Positions 34,070 through 44,636 of a stretch of DNA of 64,000 nucleotides are shown here, in pieces. This stretch comes from Derxia gummosa DSM 723 (GTDB taxonomy: Bacteria > Pseudomonadota > Gammaproteobacteria > Burkholderiales > Burkholderiaceae_E). The stretch is taken from positions 434,001-498,000 of the forward strand of contig NZ_AXWS01000008.1 in assembly GCF_000482785.1 (NCBI RefSeq). The letters are read 5' to 3'. The notes under the pieces are model-generated. The model worked only from the letters and a program-made list of their open reading frames with translations. It had not been told where the DNA came from and searched no databases. Both the position numbers and the translations under genes were made by a program. Every line of letters begins with the position of its first letter. The first letter of the stretch is position 1.

Positions 34070-34178
34070 CCGCGTGGCGCTTCACTGGCGTGCAAGCCGT
34101 GCGGCCCATGTCCGGATCGCCGTCCCGATTCCGTTCCCCCTGTCATGGCCCGCCTCGCGGGCGGCTCGGGGGACGGCG

Positions 34179-35084
34179 ATGGATGGGTGGAGCAAGGCGG
34201 CGCTGACGGCGGCGGCGGTCGGGCTGGTGATGGCGGTGGCGCGGCGGCGGCCGGCGCTGGCCGGGCTGGTGGCGGCGCTGCCGCTCGTGACGGCGCCGAC
34301 GCTGGCCTGGATCGCGCTCGATCACGGCGCGGCCTTCGCGGTGCATGCGGCGGTCGGCAGCGTGGCCGCCTGCGCGCTGCTCGCGGCCTTCGCGCTCGGC
34401 TACGGCCTCATGGCGCGGCGCGGCGGCGTGACGGGCGCGCTGCTCGGCGGGCTGGCGCCGACGGCGGCGCTGCTGCCAGTCGCGCTGGGCGCCGGCGCCC
34501 GGCTCGACGATGCCTTGCTGCTCGCGCTCGGCTGCACGCTGGTCGCGGAGCTGATGCTGGCGCGCCTCGGGGCGCGGGCCGGGCGCCCGGCAGGATCCGA
34601 TGCGCGGGCGCAAGGGCCGGAGCCGCCGATCAGGGCGAGCGAGGCGTTCGAGGCCATCGAGGCCGATCCGCTGCCGCCCGCGCCGCTCGCGCCCGCCACC
34701 GCGCTGTCGATCGGCGCCTTTGCCGCGCTGGCCGACGCGGCAGGCCCGGCGCTCGGCGGTTTCGCCACCGGGCTGCTCGCCTCGCTGCCGATCGTGGGCG
34801 CGACGATGGTGGTGCGCGAGCACAGCCGGCGCGGGCAGGGCGCGGCGCGCCTCTTCCTGCGCGGCTATGTGCGCGGGCTGGTGGGCAAGGCCGGTTTTGG
34901 CGCGGTGTTCGCGCTCGGCTTGCCGGTGCTGGGGCTGGCGGCGACGCTCGGCCTGGCCTGCGCCGCGTGCTGGGCGGCGGCCTGGCCGACGCTGCGGCGC
35001 GGGCGTCGGCCGGCGTGCGAGTCGCGTCCGCCGGACGGTTCGCAACAAGAGCCGCCTGTTGCCGTCAAGCCGTCGATACGATGA
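34179..35084 (+). CDS. Multi-pass membrane protein of unknown function
   Basis: The 301-residue protein has about nine hydrophobic segments split by a charged Pro-rich linker near residues 130-165. The first half contains RRRPALAGLVAALPLVTAPTL, which recalls the GlpM family of inner-membrane proteins, and the second half looks like a duplication of this fold. The function is unknown. ATG 34179 is chosen because upstream codons from 34074 lack hydrophobic or coding character. Normal host GC and codon use resume here, which marks the right edge of the foreign region. It is followed 66 bp later by the sigma-factor gene. Confidence 0.65.
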   Translation: MDGWSKAALTAAAVGLVMAVARRRPALAGLVAALPLVTAPTLAWIALDHGAAFAVHAAVGSVAACALLAAFALGYGLMARRGGVTGALLGGLAPTAALLPVALGAGARLDDALLLALGCTLVAELMLARLGARAGRPAGSDARAQGPEPPIRASEAFEAIEADPLPPAPLAPATALSIGAFAALADAAGPALGGFATGLLASLPIVGATMVVREHSRRGQGAARLFLRGYVRGLVGKAGFGAVFALGLPVLGLAATLGLACAACWAAAWPTLRRGRRPACESRPPDGSQQEPPVAVKPSIR

Positions 35085-35150
35085 AAAACCGGCTCGGACG
35101 GAAATTCGTCACGCCTATCATCGGCCGCGATCTGGTGGCAGGTGAGGGCA

Positions 35151-35708
35151 ATGAGCGAGGTGACGGAACTGATTGGGCGGCTGCGCGGCGGCGACCGGGC
35201 GGCTTTCGATGGCTTGTATGCGCTGCTCTATCCGGAGCTGAGGCGGGTGGCGCACCGGCGGCTGGCCCGCAACGGTCACGACGGCGGCATGCAGACCACG
35301 GCGCTGGTGCACGAGTGCTATCTGCGCTTCCAGGGCGCGGGGCAGGTGGCGCCGGCCGATCGGTCGCACTTTCTGGCCTACGCGGCCAGCGTGATGCGCT
35401 CGGTCGTGGTGGATGCGGCGCGCACCGCCGCGAGCCAGCGCCAGGGTGGCGAGGTCGAGCATCTGCCGATCGACACCGAGCTGGCCGGCCGTCTCACCGA
35501 TCCGGGCGCGGCCGAGGTGCTGGAGCTGCATGCAGCGCTGGCCGATCTGGCGCGGCTCGACGCCCGCCTCGCGCAGGTGGTGGAGCTGCGCTACTTCGGC
35601 GGGCTGACCGATGCCGAGATCGGCGAGGTGCTGGGCCTGTCGGTGCGTACCGTCGCGCGCGACTGGGACAAGGCGCGGCTGCTGCTCGCGCACGCCTTGC
35701 GGGCCTGA
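35151..35708 (+). CDS. ECF-type RNA polymerase sigma factor
   Basis: The 185-residue protein has region 2 (GDRAAFDGLYALLYPELRRVA) and region 4 with a helix-turn-helix (LRYFGGLTDAEIGEVLGLSVRTVARDWDKARLLL). Between them is LVHECYLRF, characteristic of the ECF group that accompanies serine/threonine kinases. It directs RNA polymerase to an unknown regulon. ATG 35151 has a nearby GAGG and is preferred over the GTG at 35142. The kinase gene starts 32 bases downstream, so they form one unit, and the kinase probably controls the sigma factor by phosphorylation. No anti-sigma factor is visible. Confidence 0.9.
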   Translation: MSEVTELIGRLRGGDRAAFDGLYALLYPELRRVAHRRLARNGHDGGMQTTALVHECYLRFQGAGQVAPADRSHFLAYAASVMRSVVVDAARTAASQRQGGEVEHLPIDTELAGRLTDPGAAEVLELHAALADLARLDARLAQVVELRYFGGLTDAEIGEVLGLSVRTVARDWDKARLLLAHALRA

Positions 35709-35739
35709 GCATGGCGCGCGACCTTGCCGCCGCCGCGCC

Positions 35740-38400
<2,661 letters not shown>

Positions 38401-38434
38401 CAATCCCCCGCTCAAACCGGACAGGGAGCGGGAG

Positions 38435-38851
38435 ATGAAGAGGCTTTGGCGTGGCGCGGTCGTGGCCGGCTGCTACGTGCTGTCGCTGTACGGCATCGTC
38501 GGCGGCGTGGCGGCGGCGATCCTGCCGGCGCGCGGCGCGACGGCCGTCGCGCTGGCTGGCGCGGTGATGCTGTTTGCCTGGGTGGCCCACATCGTCATGA
38601 GCGTGAACTGGGTGCTCGACCGCCGGCTCGGCCGCTTCCTGCCCATCGGCGGCACGGCGGCGGGACTGTTCGGGCTGCTGTACTGGCCGCTGTCGGGCCT
38701 GCTGCGCGAGCAGTCGCCGGCCTGGGACGCGCTGCGCTTTCTCGGCGTCGAAGCCCTGCTCGTGCTGCCCTGCCTGCTGCTCGCGATCCATCTCGTGCGT
38801 TTCCATCTCGACCGTCCGGCGCGGCGCGTGAATGGACCGCTCGCTGCTTGA
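38435..38851 (+). CDS. Small inner-membrane protein of unknown function
   Basis: The 138-residue protein has four predicted transmembrane segments with a short positively charged C-terminus. A GGGAGCGGGAG stretch serves as ribosome site. It overlaps the next gene by 20 bases, and the four genes from here to 41114 all overlap, so they are surely co-transcribed. No family is recognised. It begins 34 bases after the kinase stop and may belong to that unit. Confidence 0.65.
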   Translation: MKRLWRGAVVAGCYVLSLYGIVGGVAAAILPARGATAVALAGAVMLFAWVAHIVMSVNWVLDRRLGRFLPIGGTAAGLFGLLYWPLSGLLREQSPAWDALRFLGVEALLVLPCLLLAIHLVRFHLDRPARRVNGPLAA

Positions 38852-39989
38852 ACCGGTGGTCGTGCCGGCGCTGGCCTTCGTCGGCATCGCGGTCTGGCGC
38901 GCGCGCCATCCGAGGCCGGGCGAGCGCATGCCGGGATGGGGCGCGGCCGCGTGGTGGGCGATCGGGATGGCGATCGCGGTCGCGGTCGGCGTGGCGGCGG
39001 TGGGCGCGATCCGGTCGAGCGACGGCTGGGCTGCCTTCCTGCCGTTGCTGCTGGCGCTGGGCGCGTATGGCGCCGCGCTCGTCTGTCTGGCGGGCCTGAC
39101 CTGGGTGGTGATCGCGCAGCTGTTCGGCCGCGAGCCGCCGCCGGTCCCGGCCTGGTTCGACGAGGATGACGATGCGCCCGCCGCGCCGCCGCCCGAGCCG
39201 ATGGCGGCGCGGCTCGCGCGGCTGCGGCAGCGCTCGAAGGCGCCGTCCCCGTTGGATCGGGGGACGGGCGGCGCGGCGACGGCCGTGGCGGCACCGGGAT
39301 GGTCCGGGCTGGCGGGATTGGGATCGGAGCCGAAGGAATCAGCGCTGGCGGTGGCCGGGCCGGACGAGACCTCGGCCATGCCTCGCGCCACCGTCGGTGC
39401 GCTTGCGGACGGCCCGGCGCCCTCCGCGGGTGCGACGGCCACCGTCGGCGCGCCAGCTGGCCGGACCGTCCGGCCGATGCCCGTCGTCGCCGGCCCGCTC
39501 GACCATCTGAGCTGGTTCGCCGTGCTGGCCACCCTGCTGCTCATGACGATCGGGCTCGGCAAGGGCGTGCTCGATGCGCTGCGCTCGGGCTATCTGCGGC
39601 TCGGGCGGCGATCGGCGGGGATGCTGTTCAGCCAGAGCCCGGTGCGCTTCGGGCTGACGCTGACGGTGATGGTTGCGTTCGCGGTCGGGCTGCTGCTGCT
39701 GTCGATGCTCATCTGGCGCGACGGGCCGGCGCTGCTCGCGCAACGCGCGCGCGAGCAGCGCCTGGCGCGCATGAAGGCCGAGTACCGGCGCCGGCCGACC
39801 ATCACGCTGCCCGCCGCCCTGCTGCGGCTGGTGCTGGGCGGGCTGGCGATGCTGGCCTTCGCGCCCTTTGCCCGGCTGCTGTCGGCACTCGTCGGGCCGT
39901 CGTTCGGCGGCGGGTTGGCGGGGCTGTGGAACCTCGTCTTCCTGTGCTGGATCGGCCACGGCTTCTGGCGGCTGCGCGGGCGTCGATGA
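38832..39989 (+). CDS. Membrane protein with central low-complexity linker
   Basis: The 385-residue protein has three hydrophobic segments in the first 105 residues, a disordered Ala/Pro-rich linker (about 110-215), and four or so more segments in the C-terminal half. Basic stretches such as RLARMKAEYRRR lie between them. The layout suggests an inner-membrane protein with a large cytoplasmic loop. I do not recognise the family. It overlaps the genes on both sides (20 bases upstream, ATGA downstream), so it is translationally coupled with them. Confidence 0.65.
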   Translation: MDRSLLEPVVVPALAFVGIAVWRARHPRPGERMPGWGAAAWWAIGMAIAVAVGVAAVGAIRSSDGWAAFLPLLLALGAYGAALVCLAGLTWVVIAQLFGREPPPVPAWFDEDDDAPAAPPPEPMAARLARLRQRSKAPSPLDRGTGGAATAVAAPGWSGLAGLGSEPKESALAVAGPDETSAMPRATVGALADGPAPSAGATATVGAPAGRTVRPMPVVAGPLDHLSWFAVLATLLLMTIGLGKGVLDALRSGYLRLGRRSAGMLFSQSPVRFGLTLTVMVAFAVGLLLLSMLIWRDGPALLAQRAREQRLARMKAEYRRRPTITLPAALLRLVLGGLAMLAFAPFARLLSALVGPSFGGGLAGLWNLVFLCWIGHGFWRLRGRR

Positions 39990-40969
39990 TCGTCCCCGAC
40001 CACTGGGCCGAGGCGCGTCTGCAGCACCGCGCCGGACGCCGCCGCATCACCGTGCGGCGCTTCGGCTGGTCGCAGGTCGATGTCGCCGACGCGCAGGCGA
40101 TGGCTGACCGCCGCGCCGCCGAGGCGCTTGCCCGCCTCCTCGCCGGTGACGTTGGTGTCGAGCGCCGCGAGCGCCGTCTCGCCTACAACGGCGCCGACGG
40201 CCTGCCGATCCGCGAGGAGGTGCTGGCGCGCCACGGCGAGGCCGTCATCACGCGCAATGCCTATGGCGCGCGCTGCCTCAACACGCCGCATGCGCTGTTC
40301 GCCGACGTGGACTTCGCGCCGCGCTTGTCGCGGCGGGCGGTGCTGGCCTGCTGGCTGCTGCTCGCGCTGTCCGGGCTCGCGGCCGGGCTGTGGCTGCGCA
40401 GCGCCGGCACCGCGATCGCGGCGGTGATCGCCGCGCTGCCGCTCGGGCCGATGCTCGCCAGCCTGCTCACGCGCGCCGGCACCGCGCTCGCCGGTGGGCC
40501 GGAGCGGCTTGCGCGCCATCGCGCGGCGCGCTTCGTGGCCCGGCATCCGGACTGGAACCTGCGGCTCTACCGCACGCCGGCCGGGCTGAGGCTGCTGGCG
40601 ACGCATCGCGGCTTCGACGCGCGCGAGGCCGAGGTCGCCGCCTTCTTCGACGCGGTGGGCGCCGATCCGGTCTATCGCCGCATGTGCATGCACCAGCGCT
40701 GCTTCCGTGCGCGGCTCACGGCCAAGCCCTGGCGCGCGGGCATCGCCACGCATCTGCGGCCGCGTCCGGGCGTTTGGCCGGTGGCGGCGGGATTCATGGT
40801 CGGCCGCGCCGAGTGGGTGGCCCGCTACGAGTGGGCGGCGGCGGGCTTCGCGGCCTGCCGATTCGTGAGCGAGATCGGCTCGGGCCGGGTGGACGAGGGC
40901 CTGCGCGCGGTGATCGAACTGCATGACCGCGAAACGCGCGCGCTCGAAACAGACCTGGCACTGGCCTGA
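39986..40969 (+). CDS. Uncharacterised membrane-anchored protein
   Basis: The 327-residue protein has a cytoplasmic N-terminal part, a pair of transmembrane helices (about 115-165: AVLACWLLLALSGLAAGLWL and the following one) and a soluble C-terminal half containing RTPAGLRLLATHRGFD and a motif with paired cysteines (MCMHQRCFRARLTAKPWR). That C-terminal part resembles an uncharacterised family found next to membrane proteins in Burkholderiales, but no function is known to me. Its ATG overlaps the preceding stop. A short overlapping frame follows. Confidence 0.7.
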   Translation: MIVPDHWAEARLQHRAGRRRITVRRFGWSQVDVADAQAMADRRAAEALARLLAGDVGVERRERRLAYNGADGLPIREEVLARHGEAVITRNAYGARCLNTPHALFADVDFAPRLSRRAVLACWLLLALSGLAAGLWLRSAGTAIAAVIAALPLGPMLASLLTRAGTALAGGPERLARHRAARFVARHPDWNLRLYRTPAGLRLLATHRGFDAREAEVAAFFDAVGADPVYRRMCMHQRCFRARLTAKPWRAGIATHLRPRPGVWPVAAGFMVGRAEWVARYEWAAAGFAACRFVSEIGSGRVDEGLRAVIELHDRETRALETDLALA

Positions 40970-41114
40970 CGCGGCCGCGCGCGGCGGGCCGACCGGACCG
41001 GAGGCGGCGGCGTTGCGCGTGCGCATCGATGACTGGCGCCAGCATTGCGCCGGCCTGTGCGTATCGCGCCGCGACATGATCGAGATCGAGCGCGAGCTGG
41101 CGCGCGAGCCCTGA
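40923..41114 (+). CDS. Short overlapping ORF, hypothetical
   Basis: A 63-residue frame begins 47 bases before the previous stop and keeps the strong third-position GC bias beyond that stop, which argues for a real gene. The product is hydrophilic with a basic start, two cysteines (CAGLC) and a helical acidic end. It resembles no family I know. It could be a small partner of the upstream membrane protein. Confidence 0.45.
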   Translation: MTAKRARSKQTWHWPDAAARGGPTGPEAAALRVRIDDWRQHCAGLCVSRRDMIEIERELAREP

Positions 41115-41156
41115 AAGCCTCGTCCGGCTTGTTGCCCGTCGGGTGCGTTCTCGCCT

Positions 41157-41348
41157 TCAGGTCTTGCGCGCGCAGCTGTTGATGCCGAACGGCAGATACA
41201 CCGGGCAGAAGCGGAACAGCCCGGTGGCGAGCGGCACGACGCCGATCCAGCCCCACACGCCGATCACGCCCGCGAGCGTGAGGCCGATGAGGACGAGGCC
41301 CGCGACGATGCGCAGGATGCGGTCGATGCCGCCGACGTTGCTGGTCAT
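41157..41348 (-). CDS. DUF2892 (YgaP-type) inner-membrane protein
   Basis: The 63-residue protein matches DUF2892: NVGGIDRILRIVAGLVLIG, a second hydrophobic helix, and CPVYLPFGINSCARK at the end with two cysteines. Members are found beside rhodanese domains and in BigR-controlled sulfide operons, often as the membrane anchor of YgaP-like rhodaneses. It is the last gene of the leftward sulfide cluster, 52 bp after the metallo-hydrolase gene. A second copy of the family lies at 46156-46365. Confidence 0.85.
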   Translation of the reverse strand: MTSNVGGIDRILRIVAGLVLIGLTLAGVIGVWGWIGVVPLATGLFRFCPVYLPFGINSCARKT

Positions 41349-41400
41349 GAGGTTCTCCTTGATGAAGTGGGTGAGGCGGTGGCCTCGGGCGCGCGCCGCG

Positions 41401-42303
41401 TCAGAACGCGTCGAGCGGGAGCTTGAGATAGCGCCTGCCGTCGGACTCGGGCGGCGGCAGCGCGCCGGCCCGGAGGTTGACCTGCATCGAGGGCAGCAGC
41501 AGTACCGGCATGTCGAGCGTGGCGTCGCGCGCCTGGCGCAGGCTCACGAAGCTGTCCTCGTCGATGCCGTCGTGCAGGTGCAGGTTGCGCGCGCGCTGGT
41601 CGGCGAGGCTTGCAAACGCTTGCGGCGCGCGGCCGGCGGGCGGGTAGTCGTGACAGACGTAGAGCCGCGTGGCCGACGGCAGCGCGAGCAGCCGGCGCGC
41701 CGAGCGGTAGAGCTGGCGCGCGTCGCCGCCCGGAAAGTCGCAGCGCGCGCTGCCGACGTCGGGCGGGAACAGCGTGTCGCCGACGAAGACGGCGTCATGC
41801 GCGAGCGGGAGATCGTCGCCGGCATGCCGGCAGTCGCGCACCAGATAGGCGACGTCGGCCGGCGTGTGCCCCGGCACGGCCAGCGTGGTGATGGTGCTGG
41901 CGCCGAGCGCGATGCTGTCGCCGTCGCCGAGCAGGCGGTCGAACTGGCTGCCGTCGGTGGCGAAGCCGGCGTCGAGGTTGAACACGCGCTTGAACACCGC
42001 CTGCACGGCGCCGATGCGCGCGCCGATCGCGGTGCGGGCGGCGGGTCGGCGGGTCTTGAGCCAGTCGGCGGCCGAGAGGTGGTCGGCGTGGGCATGGGTT
42101 TCGAGCAGCCAGGCGAGGCTCAGGCCCTCGCGGTCGAGCAGCGCCAGCACGGCTTCGGCCGAGGCATGCGAGATGCGGCCGGCCTTGGGGTCGAAGTCGA
42201 GCACCGGGTCGATCACGGCGGCGCGGCGCGTGGCGCGATCGGCCAGTACATGGGTCCAGGTGCCGGTGACGGGGTCGAACAGGCTGTGGATGTCGGCGGT
42301 CAT
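41401..42303 (-). CDS. Metallo-beta-lactamase-fold hydrolase (Blh / persulfide dioxygenase-like)
   Basis: The 300-residue protein has the MBL motif THAHADHLSAA, a second ligand HTPADVAYL, FVGDTLF and the late CHDYPP. It is of the type encoded in BigR operons (Blh), whose members oxidise glutathione persulfide or related sulfane sulfur. The C-terminal DDxR-like region (SFVSLRQARDATLDMPVLLLPS) fits that group. The start at 42303 drops an upstream region with no homology. It sits beside sulfide:quinone oxidoreductase and rhodanese, which supports a sulfane-sulfur role. Confidence 0.82.
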   Translation of the reverse strand: MTADIHSLFDPVTGTWTHVLADRATRRAAVIDPVLDFDPKAGRISHASAEAVLALLDREGLSLAWLLETHAHADHLSAADWLKTRRPAARTAIGARIGAVQAVFKRVFNLDAGFATDGSQFDRLLGDGDSIALGASTITTLAVPGHTPADVAYLVRDCRHAGDDLPLAHDAVFVGDTLFPPDVGSARCDFPGGDARQLYRSARRLLALPSATRLYVCHDYPPAGRAPQAFASLADQRARNLHLHDGIDEDSFVSLRQARDATLDMPVLLLPSMQVNLRAGALPPPESDGRRYLKLPLDAF

Positions 42304-42397
42304 GGGCGGCGTGGGGAAGGCTCGGTGGGTGGTCGGACTGGCGTGCGGGTTCATTCCGGCGGCGGGTTCCGGCCGCATCGCGGCGGCGGGTGCGGTG

Positions 42398-42545
42398 TCA
42401 GCCCGCACCGGTCAGGCCGGCGGCCCAGGCGAGAAAGTCGTCGCGCGAGCGGTGCGCGAAGGCCGGATGGCCGAGGCGCTGGTCGGCCACGCTGGCGACG
42501 AGATGGCCGTCGGCCGGCACGTGGGCCGGGTAGAGCAGGGTCTCG
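42398..42545 (-). pseudogene. C-terminal stub of a metallo-beta-lactamase-fold (persulfide dioxygenase-like) gene
   Basis: About 48 codons on the minus strand read ETLLYPAHVPADGHLVASVA, then DQRLGHPAF and RSRDDFLAW. This pattern is like the end of ETHE1-type persulfide dioxygenases (YPxHD...VSS/TIxEQR..NPxxxxxSRDEF). There is no matching N-terminal part to the right of 42545; that sequence codes for something else on the other strand. The remnant ends in a proper stop at 42398. The family call is moderate because only the tail remains. Confidence 0.55.
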
Positions 42546-42548
42546 GGC

Positions 42549-42953
42549 GGCAGCGGCAACGTGCGCGAGCTGCGCAATCTGCTGGAACGCGCCTGCCTGC
42601 TGTGCGACGGCGAGCTGCTGGGCGCGGACGAGGTGGCGCAGGCGCTGGAGATGGGCCGGCTCGACGGCGGCCTGCAAGCCTTTGCAGGCGCGGTGCAGTC
42701 CGGGGCCGCGAGCGCGGCGGCGGGCGCGGCCGGCAGCCCGGCGGCCGTGGCGACGGCAGGCTCCGGCACGGCGCCGGCCCCGGCCGATGCGACCGGCGCG
42801 CCGGCGTCCGGTGGCCTGCGCGCACTCGAAGCCGAAGCCCTGCGCGCCCGCGTGCTCGCCCATCGCGGCACGCGCGACGCACTCGCCGCCGAACTCGGCA
42901 TCAGCCCGCGCACGCTCCACCGTCGCCTGCGCGCGCTCGGTCTCGACGGCTGA
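42549..42953 (+). pseudogene. C-terminal stub of a sigma-54-dependent activator
   Basis: The frame reads GSGNVRELRNLLERACLLCD at the very start, which is the end of the sigma-54 AAA+ domain (normally WPGNVREL). An Ala-rich linker and a Fis-type helix-turn-helix follow (VLAHRGTRDALAAELGISPR, then TLHRRLRALGL). The sensor and almost the whole AAA+ domain are missing, with an in-frame stop shortly upstream. It may still encode a short DNA-binding peptide from the GTG at 42561. Since FisR-type activators control persulfide dioxygenase and SQR genes in relatives, this may be a decayed FisR. Confidence 0.6.
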
Positions 42954-42966
42954 GGCCGGCATGCCC

Positions 42967-43344
42967 TCAGTCACGCACCAGCGGCTTGCCCAGCCGGGCC
43001 GCGAGCGAGGTCGCGCCGCCGCCGTTCTCGACATTCGTGTAGCCGAGCGAGCGCAGGAAGCGTTGCGCCTGCCCCGAGCGGTTGCCCGAGCGGCAGTACA
43101 CGACGATGGGCGCATTCCTGTCGGGCAGCACCGAGGCGACGCGCGCCGCGAGCTGGTCGAGCGGCAGCAGCGTCGCGCCGGGCAGATGGCCGTCGGCCCA
43201 CTCGGCCGGCGTGCGCACATCCACGAGGCGGGTGCCGGCCGGCAGCACCAGCGAGGGCGTGACCTCGCCCGCGAGCACCGGCGGCGTCGAGGCGGCCGGC
43301 AGCAGCGCGGCGAGCAGGCTCATGAGTCCCATGATCTTTCTCAT
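42967..43344 (-). CDS. Periplasmic rhodanese-like sulfurtransferase
   Basis: The 125-residue protein has a signal peptide (MGLMSLLAALLPAASTPPVLA) and a single rhodanese domain: LVDVRTPAEWADGHLPGATL, then VVYCRSGNRSGQAQRFL with the active-site cysteine in CRSGNR. It moves sulfane sulfur from a donor such as thiosulfate or a persulfide to a thiol or cyanide acceptor. Its start overlaps the stop of the SQR gene by ATGA, so the two are co-translated. SQR releases sulfane sulfur on the outer face in many bacteria, which suits a periplasmic partner. Confidence 0.88.
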   Translation of the reverse strand: MRKIMGLMSLLAALLPAASTPPVLAGEVTPSLVLPAGTRLVDVRTPAEWADGHLPGATLLPLDQLAARVASVLPDRNAPIVVYCRSGNRSGQAQRFLRSLGYTNVENGGGATSLAARLGKPLVRD

Positions 43345-44612
43345 CTTTCGAGCTTCTCGATTCCGAGGGCCTTGAGCACGACCTTCTCGTAGATCGGCTC
43401 CGACGTGCCCGACTTCATCTTGAACATGAAGTACTTCTCGAAGGCCACCTTGGCGAGGTGGACCATCTTTCCCTTGACGAACCAGCTGGTGTTGCGCGGC
43501 GGGATCTGCGGCATGGCGACGAAGGCCGCGCCGGTATCGCCCATGTCGGCGAGGCAGATGGCGCTGAGCGTGCCGCGCGCCTTCGCGGGCCGGCCCGACA
43601 GCTCGGCGGCGATGTTGTGCGCGAGCGCCGTCACCATCGTCTCGATCATGTAGCCGGTCTTGGGCGTGCCGGTGGGCACGGGCGTGGCCTCGACCGGCGG
43701 CAGCGACACGCACACGCCGGCCGACCAGATGTTGCGATGGCGGGTGCTGCGCTGGTTCTCGTCCACCAGCACGAAGCCGCGCGGATTGCACAGCCCTTCG
43801 ACCCCGGCCACCGCGTTCACGCCCCGGAAGGCCGGCAGCATCATCGAGTAGCCGAAGGGCAGCTCGTGCTGCCTGCGCAGTGCACCGTGGTCGTCCAGCT
43901 CGGTCACGAACATGCGTCCGCTTTCCACCTTCTCGACGCGGGCGTTGCAGATCCAGCGGATGTCGTTGGCGCGCAGCTCGCTTTCGAGCATGGTCTTGGA
44001 ATCGCCCACGCCGCCGAGGCCCAGATGGCCGATGTAGGGCTCGCTGGTCACGAAGGTGATCGGCACCTTGTGGCGCAGCTTGCGCTTGCGCAGGTCGTTG
44101 TTGAGCACCAGCGCGTACTCGTAGGCCGGCCCGAAGCACGACGCGCCCTGGAAGGCGCCGACGATGGCCGGCCCCGGCGCGCCGAGAAAGCGCCTGTAGT
44201 CGCCGAAGGCGTGCTCGGCGTGGTCGATCGTGCAGATCGAGTGCGTGTGGCCGTCGGGGCCGGCGCCTTCGACTTCATCGAAGGCGAGGCGCGGCCCGGT
44301 GGCGATGACGAGATGGTCCCAGCCGATGCGCTGGCCGTTGGCCAGCTCGACCGCGCTGCCGGCTGCGTCGATGCGCGTGACCGGGCTGGCGATGAAGTCG
44401 ATGTTCTTCTTCGCGAGATGCGGCGCGATCGGGAAGGTGACATCGGCGCGGTCGCGCCAGCCCACCGCGACCCAGGGGTTGGACGGCACGAACTGGAAGT
44501 AGTCCGTCGCGTTGATGACGGTGATGCGGTGCTCGCGGCCGAGCAGGGCCCGCAATTCGTAGGCGGCCGGCATGCCGCCGGTTCCCGCGCCCATCACGAC
44601 GATGTGTGCCAT
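43341..44612 (-). CDS. sqr: Sulfide:quinone oxidoreductase
   Basis: SQR oxidises sulfide to sulfane sulfur and passes electrons to the quinone pool. The 423-residue flavoprotein opens with the FAD fold VVMGAGTGGMPAAYELR, has PSNPWVAVGW, a cysteine in GASCFGPAYEYAL, GLGGVGDSKTM, and the C-terminal NTSWFVKGKMVHLAK. The exact SQR type is not assigned. AGGAGA lies before the ATG, the best ribosome site of the cluster. It leads a co-translated pair with the rhodanese, and lies 24 bp after the outer-membrane channel gene of the RND system. Confidence 0.88.
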   Translation of the reverse strand: MAHIVVMGAGTGGMPAAYELRALLGREHRITVINATDYFQFVPSNPWVAVGWRDRADVTFPIAPHLAKKNIDFIASPVTRIDAAGSAVELANGQRIGWDHLVIATGPRLAFDEVEGAGPDGHTHSICTIDHAEHAFGDYRRFLGAPGPAIVGAFQGASCFGPAYEYALVLNNDLRKRKLRHKVPITFVTSEPYIGHLGLGGVGDSKTMLESELRANDIRWICNARVEKVESGRMFVTELDDHGALRRQHELPFGYSMMLPAFRGVNAVAGVEGLCNPRGFVLVDENQRSTRHRNIWSAGVCVSLPPVEATPVPTGTPKTGYMIETMVTALAHNIAAELSGRPAKARGTLSAICLADMGDTGAAFVAMPQIPPRNTSWFVKGKMVHLAKVAFEKYFMFKMKSGTSEPIYEKVVLKALGIEKLER

Positions 44613-44636
44613 GGCTGTCTCCTCCGCTGGCGTGGT

